Positions 1-10,000 of a stretch of DNA of 64,000 nt are shown here, piece by piece. A model generated the notes under the pieces. That model was not told the DNA's origin. It saw only the letters and a list, made by a program, of their open reading frames with translations, and did not search any database. The position numbers were made by a program, and so were the translations under genes. Position 1 is the stretch's first letter, and each line of letters begins with the position of its first letter. The DNA comes from Acidobacteriota bacterium (lineage in GTDB: Bacteria > Acidobacteriota > Terriglobia > Acidiferrales > UBA7541), in NCBI GenBank assembly GCA_003225295.1, contig QHYZ01000069.1:1-64000 (forward strand), read 5' to 3'.

Positions 1-414
1 CAAGGCATACAGGTTTTGATCCAACTCCACGCCCAGGGGATCGTCGGCATACAAGGGGCGCGCGATACCGATAAGAACCTGAGCGAAGTCGGCATAGATT
101 CGCCAGTCGCGCAACTCGTTGGCATCGGCGAGAGTCTACCGGGACACCTTACCGCGGAAACCCATGTGATACAGCTTGCTCTGCATGGAGCGTAGGCAAG
201 CTTCGATATCGCGGAGACTCTCCCTGTAAGTCAATTGTGCGAAACCCATGGCGAGAAACTGATCCCAACAGGAAAAGCTTTTCAAGTAATGATCGCCACG
301 ATAACGAGCTACGCACTTTTGAAACTCTTTGTGAGGCAGATGCTCGATCAATTGAGAAAAGACAGTTTGGCCAAGGTTCATGGCCCATTGTCGCTCCGCG
401 ACGAAATGCCTCAA
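1..414 (-). pseudogene. IS4-family transposase (DUF4372 N-terminus), interrupted by a stop codon
   Basis: The 92-residue open part (start at 414) contains MNLGQTVFSQLIEHLPHKEF and later QLTYRESLRDIEACL, hallmarks of the DUF4372 N-terminal domain of IS4-type transposases. After the residues GKVSR the frame meets TAG (complement of 136-138). It then continues in the same frame as TLADANELRDWRIYADFAQ to the window edge, which is the normal continuation of this family. Related transposases usually have Ser at this position, so a single TCG to TAG change is the simplest explanation. The catalytic DDE domain would lie outside the window. Confidence 0.8.
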
Positions 415-523
415 AAATGGTCATTTTCCATCCAATCAAATTCAAATCGTTCCCGAATCCAATTGCTGTAAGCTCTTCATGGACAATAGATTGCCGGTGG
501 GGACCCAACTTTTCCCCGGACAC
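1..523 (-). mobile_element. Partial IS4-family insertion sequence, left part outside the window
   Basis: The stretch carries the start of an IS4/DUF4372-type transposase on the minus strand and runs off the left edge. Reading the minus strand, the likely outer end is near 523, where the sequence starts GTGTCCGGGGAAAAGTT. This resembles an IS terminus, but the other inverted repeat lies outside the window, so the boundary is an inference. The copy is inactive because the transposase frame is broken. Confidence 0.6.
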
Positions 524-772
524 TAGTGATGTTGGACCTGAATTCTATTGATCGCACCGGCTCCGGTCTCCTAATCGGTCTTGAGATTGTTGCTTGCATG
601 GCTTCGATAACCGGCCCGAGCCCACGATTGGAGTCCCTGGTACAGCCCCAGCTCAACTCCTCGAGCAGCGTCCGAATTCATCGTCCGCAGCGAGTATCTT
701 CCCTCGTGTGAAGAACACCTATTGAGGAAGCGCCGATTTTCTCACGGAGTCGTGGCCACATCGCACTACAAG
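415..772. other. Gene-free stretch beside the IS end
   Basis: It holds the presumed IS terminus (to about 523) and then about 250 bases in which I see no convincing coding frame, RNA gene or strong promoter. The short open frames here have no recognisable motif. Confidence 0.5.
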
Positions 773-1546
773 TCAACCATCGAGCACTATCCAAGCGGGA
801 GCGTGGTCGCTCGCGTTCTCCTCACCGCGAACCCATCGGTCTACCGCCCCGTGCACGAGTCGATCGCACACTGTTGGAGAGAGAAGGAAATGATCCAGCC
901 GCATCCCCTTGTCTAAAGGCCAACGATTACGCTCGTAGTCCCAGAACGTCCAGAGCGGCCCCTCGGGTTGCAGTTTGCGCAGAGCGTCCGTCCAGCCCTG
1001 GGCTAGCAGCCGAGCATACGCCTGGCGACTCTGAGGTTGAATCAATGCGTTGTCATCGAGGGATCGCGTTGGATAGATGTCCTGCACAGTCGGTACGACG
1101 TTGTAATCGCCGGCAAAGACGACAGGCACCCCGGCCTTCATGAGTTCCGCGCCGTGCTCGATTAAACGTTCGAACCAGGCCAATTTGTAATCGAACTTCG
1201 GACCGGGTTGAGGATTCCCGTTCGGCAGGTAGATGGAAGTGATCAGCACACCATTTACCGCCGCCTCTATATAGCGTGCCTGGCGATCCTGAGGATTCCC
1301 AGGCAAGCTGGATCGCGTTAGCACCGGATCGCACTCCCGCGCCAGGATTGCTACGCCGTTCCAGGAACGTTCGCCTAGCCAGACTCCCCGATAGCCGAGG
1401 TCACGAAGGGCACTTGCCGGAAATGCTCGCTGCTCTACCTTGAGCTCCTGGAGGCAAACGACGTCGGGCTGCGCCCTTGCGAGCCACGCTGTGAGATTAT
1501 GCAGACGCTTGTTGATGTTGTTGATGTTGAACGTGGCGATCTTCAA
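773..1546 (-). CDS. xthA: Exodeoxyribonuclease III (ExoIII/APE1-type AP endonuclease)
   Basis: Cytoplasmic base-excision-repair nuclease that cleaves at abasic sites and degrades 3' ends of duplex DNA. The protein shows the order expected of the endonuclease/exonuclease/phosphatase fold: KIATFNINNIN at the N-terminus, the metal-binding Glu in CLQELKVE, SIYLPNGNP, the GDYNV motif with catalytic Asp/Asn, and the C-terminal LDHFLLSP and ASDHAPAWI. Length (about 257 residues) is normal. A frame open from an ATG at 1573 exists, but a TTG at 1546 is preceded by GAGG at 8-nt spacing and begins exactly where the family begins (LKIATFN), so I prefer it. Single gene with no operon partner. The family is certain; whether it is the only AP endonuclease of the cell is unknown. 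Confidence 0.9.
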   Translation of the reverse strand: MKIATFNINNINKRLHNLTAWLARAQPDVVCLQELKVEQRAFPASALRDLGYRGVWLGERSWNGVAILARECDPVLTRSSLPGNPQDRQARYIEAAVNGVLITSIYLPNGNPQPGPKFDYKLAWFERLIEHGAELMKAGVPVVFAGDYNVVPTVQDIYPTRSLDDNALIQPQSRQAYARLLAQGWTDALRKLQPEGPLWTFWDYERNRWPLDKGMRLDHFLLSPTVCDRLVHGAVDRWVRGEENASDHAPAWIVLDG

Positions 1547-1854
1547 TGATCCAGCCTCACGCGAAAAGAGCATTCTGTCCTGACCCGAGTGTCACACTGC
1601 AAGTACTTCGTTTGCGAAGGACGCGTTTTGAGGAAGAAGTAGGCATCGCCGAAGAATGTAGTTTGATCGAACCTCAACCCGCTCACCGGCCCGATGGGAT
1701 CAGTACCGGAGAACGCCCATAGCAGCTGGGATGCCGAACAAAACGAGACCGAGCCACTTCCACGACATCAAAGTGGATCGCTTGGGGATCGCCATTCGCC
1801 CCGAACGTGAGGGACGCGAATGGCAAGTCCACGCGTTGCGTGCTGTCCGGCGCT

Positions 1855-2037
1855 CTATTTCCTGAGTGCTTTGGTGTCGCGGCCACCCTGGTGCAGCACC
1901 AAGTACGTGACTTGGCCCTTCTCGTTCTTGAAGAACTCAATTTCTGTGTCGACAACTTTTGGAAAAACCATCAGCTCCGAATCAGCAAAAATCGGCACGT
2001 TAGTTGGTTCGTAGCCAGACGCTCTATCCAAATGAGT
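1855..2037 (-). pseudogene. C-terminal remnant of a serine hydrolase (beta-lactamase/DUF3471-type)
   Basis: On the minus strand a 60-residue frame reads THLDRASGYEPTNVPIFADS, then FPKVVDTEIEFF and YLVLHQGGRDTKALRK, ending in TAG at 1857-1855. A stop lies directly upstream and there is no usable start. The tail, with its LVLHQGGRDTKA ending, resembles the C-terminal beta-sheet domain behind class-C-like serine hydrolases common in acidobacteria. The catalytic domain (SxxK) is missing, so this is decayed residue of a gene once encoded here. The assignment rests on memory of family tails and is moderate. The flanking 1574-1854 contains nothing else I can support. Confidence 0.5.
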
Positions 2038-2144
2038 TTAGCACCTGCTTACGCTGCACCCTCAATTTCTGATTCGACGAAGCAGGACTTTCGGCCGACG
2101 TTGTTGACGGGTAGATCCGGTTCAACTTCTGCATGCCGTCGTCG

Positions 2145-2180
2145 GTAGACGCTCTACACAATCTTTAGTAGAATACCTAC
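2145..2180 (+). promoter_or_regulatory. Two tandem PadR-type operator dyads overlapping the padR promoter
   Basis: Two 13-bp dyads of form GTAG-N5-CTAC occur: GTAGACGCTCTAC (2145-2157) and GTAGAATACCTAC (2168-2180), centres 23 bp apart. The second contains TAGAAT (2170-2175), a good -10 box. TAGACG (2146-2151) can serve as a weak -35 at 18-bp spacing. The start codon at 2184 lies only 8 bases past the -10, so the mRNA may be leaderless, which fits the lack of a Shine-Dalgarno. PadR proteins bind such short dyads as dimers, so autorepression is inferred. Confidence 0.55.
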
Positions 2181-2183
2181 ACA

Positions 2184-2540
2184 ATGGATCGAGAGCTGCC
2201 GTCCCGTGTAGAGCTGCTGCAAGGCACGCTCGACCTCCTCATTCTGCGCACGTTGCTTGCAGGACCCAGCCATGGCCACGCCATCGCCAAACATATTCGG
2301 CGGACCTCGGAAGACCTGCTCCAAGTCGAGACCGGTTCCCTGTACCCCGCCCTCCATCGGCTGGAGGCGAAAGGCTGGATCGCAGCTTCTTGGAAGCTAT
2401 CCGACAGGGGCAAGCGCGCCCGGTATTATCACCTCACACCTCTCGGGCGGAAACAGCTCGCCAGCGAACAATCGAAATGGCGGGCGTTCTCGCGCGCTGT
2501 TGGATTGATCCTGAACCCGGTTGATCAGGAGGGACCATGA
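2184..2540 (+). CDS. PadR-family transcriptional regulator
   Basis: A 118-residue winged-helix regulator. The sequence LLQGTLDLLILRTL, GHAIAKHI, VETGSLYPALHRLEAKGWI and ARYYHLTPLGRKQL is the complete PadR core: helix-turn-helix, then the wing with the conserved YYxLTxxGR signature. It lacks a long C-terminal dimerisation domain and so belongs to the short subfamily 2, as is usual for PadR proteins paired with orphan permeases. Its last four bases overlap the start of the permease (ATGA), showing translational coupling. Two GTAG-N5-CTAC dyads directly upstream suggest that it represses its own operon. The ligand is unknown. Confidence 0.93.
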   Translation: MDRELPSRVELLQGTLDLLILRTLLAGPSHGHAIAKHIRRTSEDLLQVETGSLYPALHRLEAKGWIAASWKLSDRGKRARYYHLTPLGRKQLASEQSKWRAFSRAVGLILNPVDQEGP

Positions 2541-5311
2541 ATGCTTTTTTTCGCAGGTTGCGTTGGCTGGCACAGCGCAGCCGCAAGGAAGCGGAACTCC
2601 GCGAGGAACTCCAGTTCCACCTGGATGAAGAAGCGGAACTGCATCAAGCAGAAGGCTTAGCGGAAGAACAGGCCCGATGGGCGGCGCGCCGCGAGTTGGG
2701 CAACCTTACGCTGTTGCAAGAGGACACTCGCGCGACGTGGGGATGGACGATCCTGGAGCAACTCCGCCAAGACCTGCGCTACGCCTTCCGGACCATGGCC
2801 GCTAACCGATTGTTTACTTCGCTGGCGATCACTTCGCTGGCGCTGGGAATTGGAGCCAACACGGCGATCTACAGCTTCATGGATTCGATCCTGCTGCGCT
2901 CGCTGCCGGTGTCCGATCCCGAGTCGCTGGTCGTCCTGAACTGGTATGCCAAAACCAGGGAAGGCGACTCCGTCATGAAGGCCATGAGCGGAACCACCTA
3001 TGACGAACCCAACTCGGGAGTCACGGCGGGTATCTTTCCCTTCCCGGCGTTCGAACTTTTCCAGAAGAACGACTCCGTCTTTTCTATCGTGTTCGCGCAT
3101 TACCCATCCTGGCAAATGAGGAGGTTGAACGTAAGTATCAAAGGACAAGTTGACGTTGCAGCTGGCTGGACCGTCTCGGGCGATTATTTTCGTGGACTCG
3201 GCGTGGCCCCAGTTGCCGGACGGCTGATCATTTCTGACGACGACCGGGCGGGAGCTTCGGCAGTGGCCGTCGTCAGCTACGGGTTCAGTCAAAAGCGCTT
3301 TGGGGGAGCGGCCAACGCCGTGGGCCAATCGATTCTAATCGACAACCTGTCCTTCACCCTGATTGGGGTTACTCCCCCGGAATTCTTTGGCGTCGATCCC
3401 GCGTCGCCGCCAGACGTCTATCTTCCGATGCACACCAATGAGTTGCTGGGAGCCAGCAATCAGTTTGGCTTTCGAGCTGAGAATTACCTGGCTCGAAACT
3501 ATTATTGGGTTCATGTCATGGGCCGATTGCGTCCGGGAGTGACTCTCGCTCAAGCGCAGGCCGCGCTCGCTCCTGCGTTTCAGCAATGGGTGGCGGGCAC
3601 AGCCACGAATGATCAGGAGAGGGCCAATCTTCCCCAGCTCGTCGTCAAAAAAGGCGCGGGTGGGCTGGATAGTCTACGCCGCCGATATTCGAAGCCACTC
3701 TATGTGCTGCTAACTTTGGTTGGATTGATTCTGGCTCTGGCGTGCGCCAATGTCGCCAATCTGCTCCTGGTGCGGGCCGCGGCAAGAAGGCGAGAAATGG
3801 CGCTACGGCTCAGCTTGGGAGCGGGCCGGCTTCGCATCGTGCGGCAACTGCTGACCGAAAGCGTTCTGCTGGCGTTGCTGAGTGGGGCTCTGGGAGTACT
3901 GTTCGCGATCTGGGGGATTCGCTTCCTCACCTTACTGCTGGCAAATGGCCGCGCGAATTTCACGCTGCACGCGGAGTTGAACTGGGACGTGCTGGGTGCG
4001 GCGGCCGCACTTTCGCTTCTGACAGGCGTTCTATTCGGCCTGGCTCCGGCGCTGGAGTCCACACGCGTGGACGTCATGCCGGCCCTAAAGGAATCACGAG
4101 CGGGCCAGCCGGCCGCACGGCATACTGTTTGGCGCATCAGCCTGAGCCAGATACTGGTAATGAGTCAGATCGCTATCTCGCTGCTGCTGCTGGTTGCGGC
4201 CGGTCTCTTTGTGCGTACATTAGCAAATCTAGAGTCGGTTGAACTGGGCTTCAATCGCGAGAACGTGCTCTTATTCCAGGTGGACGCGCGCAAAGCCGGA
4301 CACAAAGATCCGGAGATTGCCGCCTTTTACGCCGATCTACGCAAACGTCTCAGCGCGATCCCGGGCGTGCGCGACGCGAGCCTTTCGGAGGATTCCCTCA
4401 TCGAAGCCGGAACGGGACTGCCCCTCGGCCTGGCAGGTGCTCCACCCAATCCTGCCAACCGTATTTTGAACATCGGGCCGGCCTTCTTCAGAACCATGCA
4501 GATTCCGATTCTGGCCGGCCGTGATATCGAAGAACGCGACGGGCCAGGCTCGCCAGCCGTTGCGGTGATCAATGAGGCATTTGCCAAAGCCAATTTCGGC
4601 AATCGAAATCCGCTCGGGCAGCACCTGATTCTGCGCGAACCTGGAGAAGGAGACCGTCTCGCGCGCGACATGGAGATTGTCGGGGTCTGCCGGAACGCCC
4701 GCTACGGGGGCCTGACGAGGGACATACCGCCCGTGGCATATCTCGCGTATAGCCAAGGCTACCCGCGGCCGGATCAGATGGTGTACGCGCTACGCACATC
4801 GGGTGACCCGCTTCTTTATATAAACTCCGTACGCGAAATCATTCACCAGGCGGACGCGCGCGTGCCAGTGTCCGAGGTGAGAACCCAGGCCGCGGAGATC
4901 GACCACACGATCAACCAGGAGATCACGTTTGCCGAATTGTGCAGTGGTTTTGCAATTCTGACTCTGGTGATCGCTTGCGTCGGTCTCTACGGCACCGTTT
5001 CTTATAACGTCGCACGCCGCACGGGAGAGATCGGCATCCGGATGGCTCTGGGGGCACAACGAGGCCGCATCGTTCAGATGGTTTTGCGTGAAGTCTTGGG
5101 GCTGGCGGCAGTGGGGCTTACGATTGGCATGGCTGCGGCTCTGGGTACATCGAAATTCGTCGAATCTTTTCTGTATGGAATGAAATCCAACGATCCACTT
5201 GCACTCCTGGGAGCAGTGGCAATTCTGCTCGGCGCCATTATCCTGGGGGGTTACGCTCCCGCGCGGAAGGCGTCTCGAATCGATCCCATGGCCGCGCTAC
5301 GACACGAGTGA
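2537..5311 (+). CDS. ADOP-type duplicated MacB/FtsX permease
   Basis: A 924-residue integral membrane protein of the acidobacterial duplicated orphan permease type. The N-terminal 60 residues form the typical charged prefix (LREELQFHLDEEAE). A first transmembrane helix follows (about 97-115), then a MacB-like periplasmic core (to about 360), three FtsX-type helices (about 395-510, beginning LYVLLTLVGLILALACANVA), a second periplasmic core (about 540-780) and a last FtsX helix set (about 800-915) with EIGIRMALGAQRGRIVQMVL. No ATPase gene is adjacent, which is why the family is called orphan. MacB relatives export macrolides, lipoproteins or peptides, but no substrate is established here. It is translated together with the PadR gene. 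Confidence 0.92.
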   Translation: MNAFFRRLRWLAQRSRKEAELREELQFHLDEEAELHQAEGLAEEQARWAARRELGNLTLLQEDTRATWGWTILEQLRQDLRYAFRTMAANRLFTSLAITSLALGIGANTAIYSFMDSILLRSLPVSDPESLVVLNWYAKTREGDSVMKAMSGTTYDEPNSGVTAGIFPFPAFELFQKNDSVFSIVFAHYPSWQMRRLNVSIKGQVDVAAGWTVSGDYFRGLGVAPVAGRLIISDDDRAGASAVAVVSYGFSQKRFGGAANAVGQSILIDNLSFTLIGVTPPEFFGVDPASPPDVYLPMHTNELLGASNQFGFRAENYLARNYYWVHVMGRLRPGVTLAQAQAALAPAFQQWVAGTATNDQERANLPQLVVKKGAGGLDSLRRRYSKPLYVLLTLVGLILALACANVANLLLVRAAARRREMALRLSLGAGRLRIVRQLLTESVLLALLSGALGVLFAIWGIRFLTLLLANGRANFTLHAELNWDVLGAAAALSLLTGVLFGLAPALESTRVDVMPALKESRAGQPAARHTVWRISLSQILVMSQIAISLLLLVAAGLFVRTLANLESVELGFNRENVLLFQVDARKAGHKDPEIAAFYADLRKRLSAIPGVRDASLSEDSLIEAGTGLPLGLAGAPPNPANRILNIGPAFFRTMQIPILAGRDIEERDGPGSPAVAVINEAFAKANFGNRNPLGQHLILREPGEGDRLARDMEIVGVCRNARYGGLTRDIPPVAYLAYSQGYPRPDQMVYALRTSGDPLLYINSVREIIHQADARVPVSEVRTQAAEIDHTINQEITFAELCSGFAILTLVIACVGLYGTVSYNVARRTGEIGIRMALGAQRGRIVQMVLREVLGLAAVGLTIGMAAALGTSKFVESFLYGMKSNDPLALLGAVAILLGAIILGGYAPARKASRIDPMAALRHE

Positions 5312-5771
5312 CTTGCAACTTCTTTCGGCTCTTCGCCGACCGCAATGCCGAGCGTTGAATTTGCTCGACAAAGCGTTGTGAGGAACAGATCCTGCCTTGT
5401 CGCTAGGCACTTACCGATGATACCGCGTGAGTATTGATTGTTCCGGTCGGATAACGGGCAAGCCAGAGTAATTCACGTGCCTTCTATGAGTTGACCGGTA
5501 TGAGTCAAGTGTGCTTTCGTCTTTTTTCTCTTTTTCTTCCTGCGGATTCCTTCCGTTCGAGCCGGGCCGCGTCTGTCGCCATCCTTCCATCCGCACTCTT
5601 AGTTGAGCGATTTTTGCTCGGTGCATGGTGGGCGTTCCCAATTCAGTAGGTGCTGCTACCTGGTAGACTCGTAGACGTGTGGAAACCGCCAAAACCTCAT
5701 GGATGGTTTCGGAACTGCCCGGAACGCTGTTCATGGCGCTGGATTCGCCCGAATAGCATGGAGAAACCATT
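5312..5771. other. Intergenic stretch without recognisable genes
   Basis: A 460-base gap between the permease and the lactonase-like gene. A 119-codon minus-strand frame exists but has no family motif and a low-complexity lysine/glutamate run. I do not support it as a gene. GGAG eight bases before 5772 is the ribosome site of the next gene. Confidence 0.5.
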
Positions 5772-6596
5772 GTGAAACGATTCCTGCTTGCGGCTATTTT
5801 TGCAGCGCTACTTGGGAGGTCGTCAACGCCCGAGTATGCGATCCAAGCGATACGCTACGCCAGCTCTCCGGGCGTACCCGTGTCTGAGCTTGTCGTGGGC
5901 GGCCCCAAGGATGAGAAAGTCGACATCGCCATGGTGGTTTGGCTAATCCGGGGCGGGGGCCACGCGATTCTTTTCGACAGCGGTTTTCATCGCGACACTT
6001 TTCTCAAGTATTTTCCAATGGTGAACTATCTGCGGCCCGACGAGGCCGTGAAAACCGCCGGAGTGCAGCCTGAGGCAATCACGGACATCGTCATCAGCCA
6101 TGCGCATTGGGATCACATGGGCGGGATTGATCTTTTCCCGAAAGCAGACGTGTGGATTCAGAAGGAGGAATATCGCTACTACACGATGGAGGCATGGCAG
6201 CCCGGCGGGCAACACGGCGGTATCGATCCGGAGGACGTCAAGCAACTATTGCAATTGAATACTGAGGGACGCATACATCTGGTCGATGGCGATAATGTCG
6301 AAATCTTTCCTGGTATTCGCTCTCACACCGGCTCACGGCACACCTATGCTTCGCAATATCTCCAAGTGGATGGCAATCCGCCCTTCGTGCTGGCCTCGGA
6401 CAATTGTTATCTCTATCTCAACCTGTCGTCTCACTTGGCCAGCGCTACGTTCAGTGAAGCCGATCATGCGGCCAACATCGCCGCACAGTCCCGCATGATT
6501 GATCTTGCCGGGTCGCCGGATCGCGTGGTGCCCGGCCACGATGCTCTTCAATTCCAGAAGTTTCCCGCCCAAGGACGCGTGGCCAAAATTAAATAA
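5772..6596 (+). CDS. Exported metallo-beta-lactamase-fold hydrolase, AHL-lactonase-like
   Basis: A 274-residue protein with a hydrophobic N-terminus (MKRFLLAAIFAALLG) that looks like a signal peptide or membrane anchor, so it probably acts outside the cytoplasm. Zinc ligands of the metallo-beta-lactamase fold are in place: SHAHWDHMGG (His110, His112, Asp114, His115), a third ligand at His185 in SHTGSRH, the bridging Asp210 in LASDN, and His256 in VPGHD. Spacing and the HAHWDHMGG and ASDN signatures match the N-acyl-homoserine-lactone lactonase branch. Quorum quenching or other lactone hydrolysis is a family-level inference. The GTG start is supported by GGAG eight bases upstream. Monocistronic. 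Confidence 0.8.
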   Translation: MKRFLLAAIFAALLGRSSTPEYAIQAIRYASSPGVPVSELVVGGPKDEKVDIAMVVWLIRGGGHAILFDSGFHRDTFLKYFPMVNYLRPDEAVKTAGVQPEAITDIVISHAHWDHMGGIDLFPKADVWIQKEEYRYYTMEAWQPGGQHGGIDPEDVKQLLQLNTEGRIHLVDGDNVEIFPGIRSHTGSRHTYASQYLQVDGNPPFVLASDNCYLYLNLSSHLASATFSEADHAANIAAQSRMIDLAGSPDRVVPGHDALQFQKFPAQGRVAKIK

Positions 6597-7032
6597 GCAG
6601 TATTCAAGCGCCTCATATGGCGCTACATGGCGATGATCATCAGCCAAACCGCCGCAGAGCACAAAACCACGATCGAGGCTACAAGAGTTTAACAGCGCGT
6701 CGCTCGCCGGTCTTCATTCCTAATTCACGATCATCGTGGGCATGAAACAAACCATTCGAATTAATTTCAGTGCGGGGATGCGTGGAAACTTGGGAGGCAG
6801 GGATAGAGAGGCGCTTAGAACGAATCACAAGCGCCCCTCAATGCAAATCAATTCGTTGAGTACCTCAGGGATCACCTCCTTCTCGACAAGTGCGTCGATC
6901 CGATACAAAACCATTTTTATCACGATAACTCCTTGTATGTCTAGGGCCAGTGATTTCCCACAACCGGAGCCGAGTGCTTTCCCCGATTCGTGGTGATTCC
7001 GTCGGGCAGCCACTAGTGACCTCGATTTTGTT
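6597..7032. other. Intergenic stretch without recognisable genes
   Basis: A 436-base gap between convergent genes. It contains a short minus-strand frame (up to 7013) ending in MVLYRIDALVEKEVIPEVLN, which has no family I recognise, and a chance 15-base match to the 16S rRNA 3' end at 6869-6883. I see no clear terminator. Confidence 0.45.
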
Positions 7033-10000
7033 CTAGAAGTAGAGCTTCAGCGCCAGTTGCATTATCCGAGGATCGCGGGTGCTGATGACGCGTCCGAAGC
7101 TGCCCGACTGCCTGGTCAGTCGTATCCCGTCGAAGTTGGTGTGGTTGAAGATGTTAAATGCTTCCGCGCGGAATTGCAGGCTCGTGTGCTCACGAATCTT
7201 TGTGTTCTTGAAAAGCGAAATATCCCAGCGTTGAAGTCCCGGACCGCGAATCGCGCCACGCCTCGCATTCCCAGGAGGTCCCGCGGCATTCGGCGGATTG
7301 ACAAACGCCGCGGTATTGAACCACTGCGCAAAAGAGTGTAGGGCGCCGACGTTGGGATTGCTAATTTCATTGGGCCGTCTGCCTGCGAAGCTGTTGGCAT
7401 CCAGGACGCCCAGTCCCGCAGGATCAATCGCGCGCCCGCCCGTCACCGTCAGGGGCAGGCCGGTGTAAGCATAAACGATGCCCGATACTTCCCAACCGCC
7501 GAAAGCGTGCCCGGTGAAACCAGACTGGCTCCTATAGAAAGGAAATTCGTAGATGTAACTCAGGTTGAACACTTGCCGGCGGTCGAACTGACTCTCTCCC
7601 CGCTCGGCAGCGAGGTCGTATGTGTTTTGCGGCGTGCGAAAATCACTCTGGGCATTCGTAATTCCATGAGAGTAGGTGTAGTTCATGGAAATCAGCGAGC
7701 TTCCGGTGAAGTGCTTCTGCATGGTGACCTGCAGAGCGTGGTAATTGGAGTCAAACCTCGAGGAAAAGACGTTGATGGCGTCGTAGCCGAGGAACGGTCG
7801 GACTCTGTTCAGCAATTGCGTGGTTCCGCCAGTGATTGGTGCCGAGATGCCAGCCGCCACGTAGGCCAGGGGCTTCGGTTCATTTATATCAATAACACCA
7901 ACCAGGTGGGTGCCTTCGTTTCCGAAGTAGCCGGCGTCCACAAACCATTTGTGCCAGACTTCACGTTGTACGTCCAAGCTCCATTCCTGGACGTAGGGTT
8001 GCCTCCAATCGGACTGTTGTACGGTGAGCGCAGGCGGAGAGAGATTCACGTCCACAACCACGCTGCCCGGATTGTTTAGCACGGTGTTGCTGATCGTAAT
8101 GTTCTGCGCGAACGGCGGATTGCTGAACTCCCCGTTTTCCTGCGTCCCAACGCTTGGTGAATCATAGAAGATTCCAAAACCGGCTCTTATGGAGGTCTTG
8201 CCGGTTTTGAAAGGATCCCAGGCAAGGCCAATTCGAGGGGCAAAATCTTTGGTATCGTGCCGGGCAGCCGCGCTTCCGAATGGCGAATTGACGCCGCCGA
8301 TAATAACCCCGTTGAGCGCCGTGCCGGTGTTGGGAACCAGAAGGCCAGCAGAATCAATCTGAGGCGCCTTCACCATGTCATAGAGAGACGAATCGAAACC
8401 TGTGGCGTGGCCGTTTTCGTCAGTTGGCTGATTGAACCGCGAATAACGAACACCCAATGTCATCGTTAAGTTCGGCTTAACGCGGTAGGTGTCTTGGCCA
8501 AAAATCTCCCATTGCTTTTGACGAATCTCGGCGCGGAAATCAACATTGGTCTGGGCGAACGAAGTCGCCGTTCCAAGTAGGAAATTGGCCCATTCTTGAT
8601 CGAGCGTTGCGTTTCCAGAGGGATCCGTATCGTCAAAACTAAATGTTCCCTCGTTTCCTCCACCGGCATTTTCCGACTTTTGATAGGCGTTGAATTGAAA
8701 CCCCATTCGGAAGGTGTGTTTCCCATGACTGTAAGAGATATTGTCAAACATGTTGTGATTGCGATTGAAGTCGCGGTAGGAGCCGAAGCCGAATAGACCT
8801 TCAGAATCGTTGAATGACAGATTAGGAACGCGCGGCACCTGCGCTGCGAAAGGCAGCTTGATCGCAGTGATAACGTCGGGCGAGTTCTTCGATGCGCCGA
8901 GCCCAGAGGGATCGCTGGTCACCCCGCCGTAGGAATAGTTGTATCCGGCCTCGTTGACCAGAGAAGGAGTAAACGTTGACGTCGCCCGAATCGTGAATTG
9001 CCGTCCGGGCGAATTCGTGCTGGTGGTGGCGACCCCCGGAAGGGCTGAACCGGTAAAGAGACCGCCGGGCTCAATTGTGGGAATGGTGTCGTTTTCAAAG
9101 CGCCCCATCAGTGCGAATTTCGCGCTGAAGATGTGGTCAATCTTCAGGATTTCCTGGTGGAGGTTGAAGGTATTGCGCGCCACGAAGGGCGAATCAACTC
9201 CGGTTCCATCAGCATTTTCTACGGCTGGGAGCTTCAGTTTGGAGTAGATGTCTTTGATATAGGCTGCGGCCCCCGGATTGAATTGCCCGGGCAAAATCTG
9301 GGTTCCTGTCTGCGAACAGGATGTGTTCAAACAAACGGGCTGCCGAAAGGTTCCGTTTAGATTAGCCTGGGAAGGCAGAGTCGGATCAAACGTGGAGTAG
9401 GTAAGAACCCGCCGCACTTCTTCCGAGAAAAAGAAGAATGTTTTTTTCTTGTCGGAGTTGTACACATTGGGAATAAAAATCGGACCACCAAACGTGCCAC
9501 CAAAATCGTTGTATCGGAGCGGGGGCCGCGTGATGCGGTTCTGGTTATTGAAAAACGAGTTCGCATTCAGGACGTCATTGCGGAAAAACTCGTAAACGCC
9601 GCCGTGAAAAGCACCCGTGCCGGAACGAGTGATGACATTGATTTGTCCGCTCGAGCTGCGGCCGTACTCCGCGTCATACTGTCCGCGAACCACGCGGAAC
9701 TCTTCGATCGAGTCAACGCTTGGATAACTCAGCAGCGTCAGGTTCGCGCCGCGATCAACGTTATCCGCGCCATCCACCGACCAGTTGTTCTGCGTTGGCC
9801 GCCCGCCGTTCACCGAGAAATTGATCTGGTTTGACAAACCTGTCGGGCTCGAAACGCCTACGTACAATTGATCGGATGCTAGACCCGTAGAAACACCTGG
9901 TGTCAATGCCACAAGCTGTTCGTAGTTCCTGGTGTTGATCGCCAATTCACGAATTTCGGTGCCCGTAATCAGGCCGGAAGCAGTTGCCGTTTGCAGCTCG

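Noticed and set aside
521-528. CACTAGTG palindrome also seen at 7011-7018
   Set aside because: An 8-bp palindrome occurring twice in 7 kb is too short to claim an insertion footprint or shared target site.
6869-6883. 15-base match to the 16S rRNA 3' end (GGATCACCTCCTTCT)
   Set aside because: No rRNA-like sequence precedes it. It is the complement of a Shine-Dalgarno-like stretch and likely chance.
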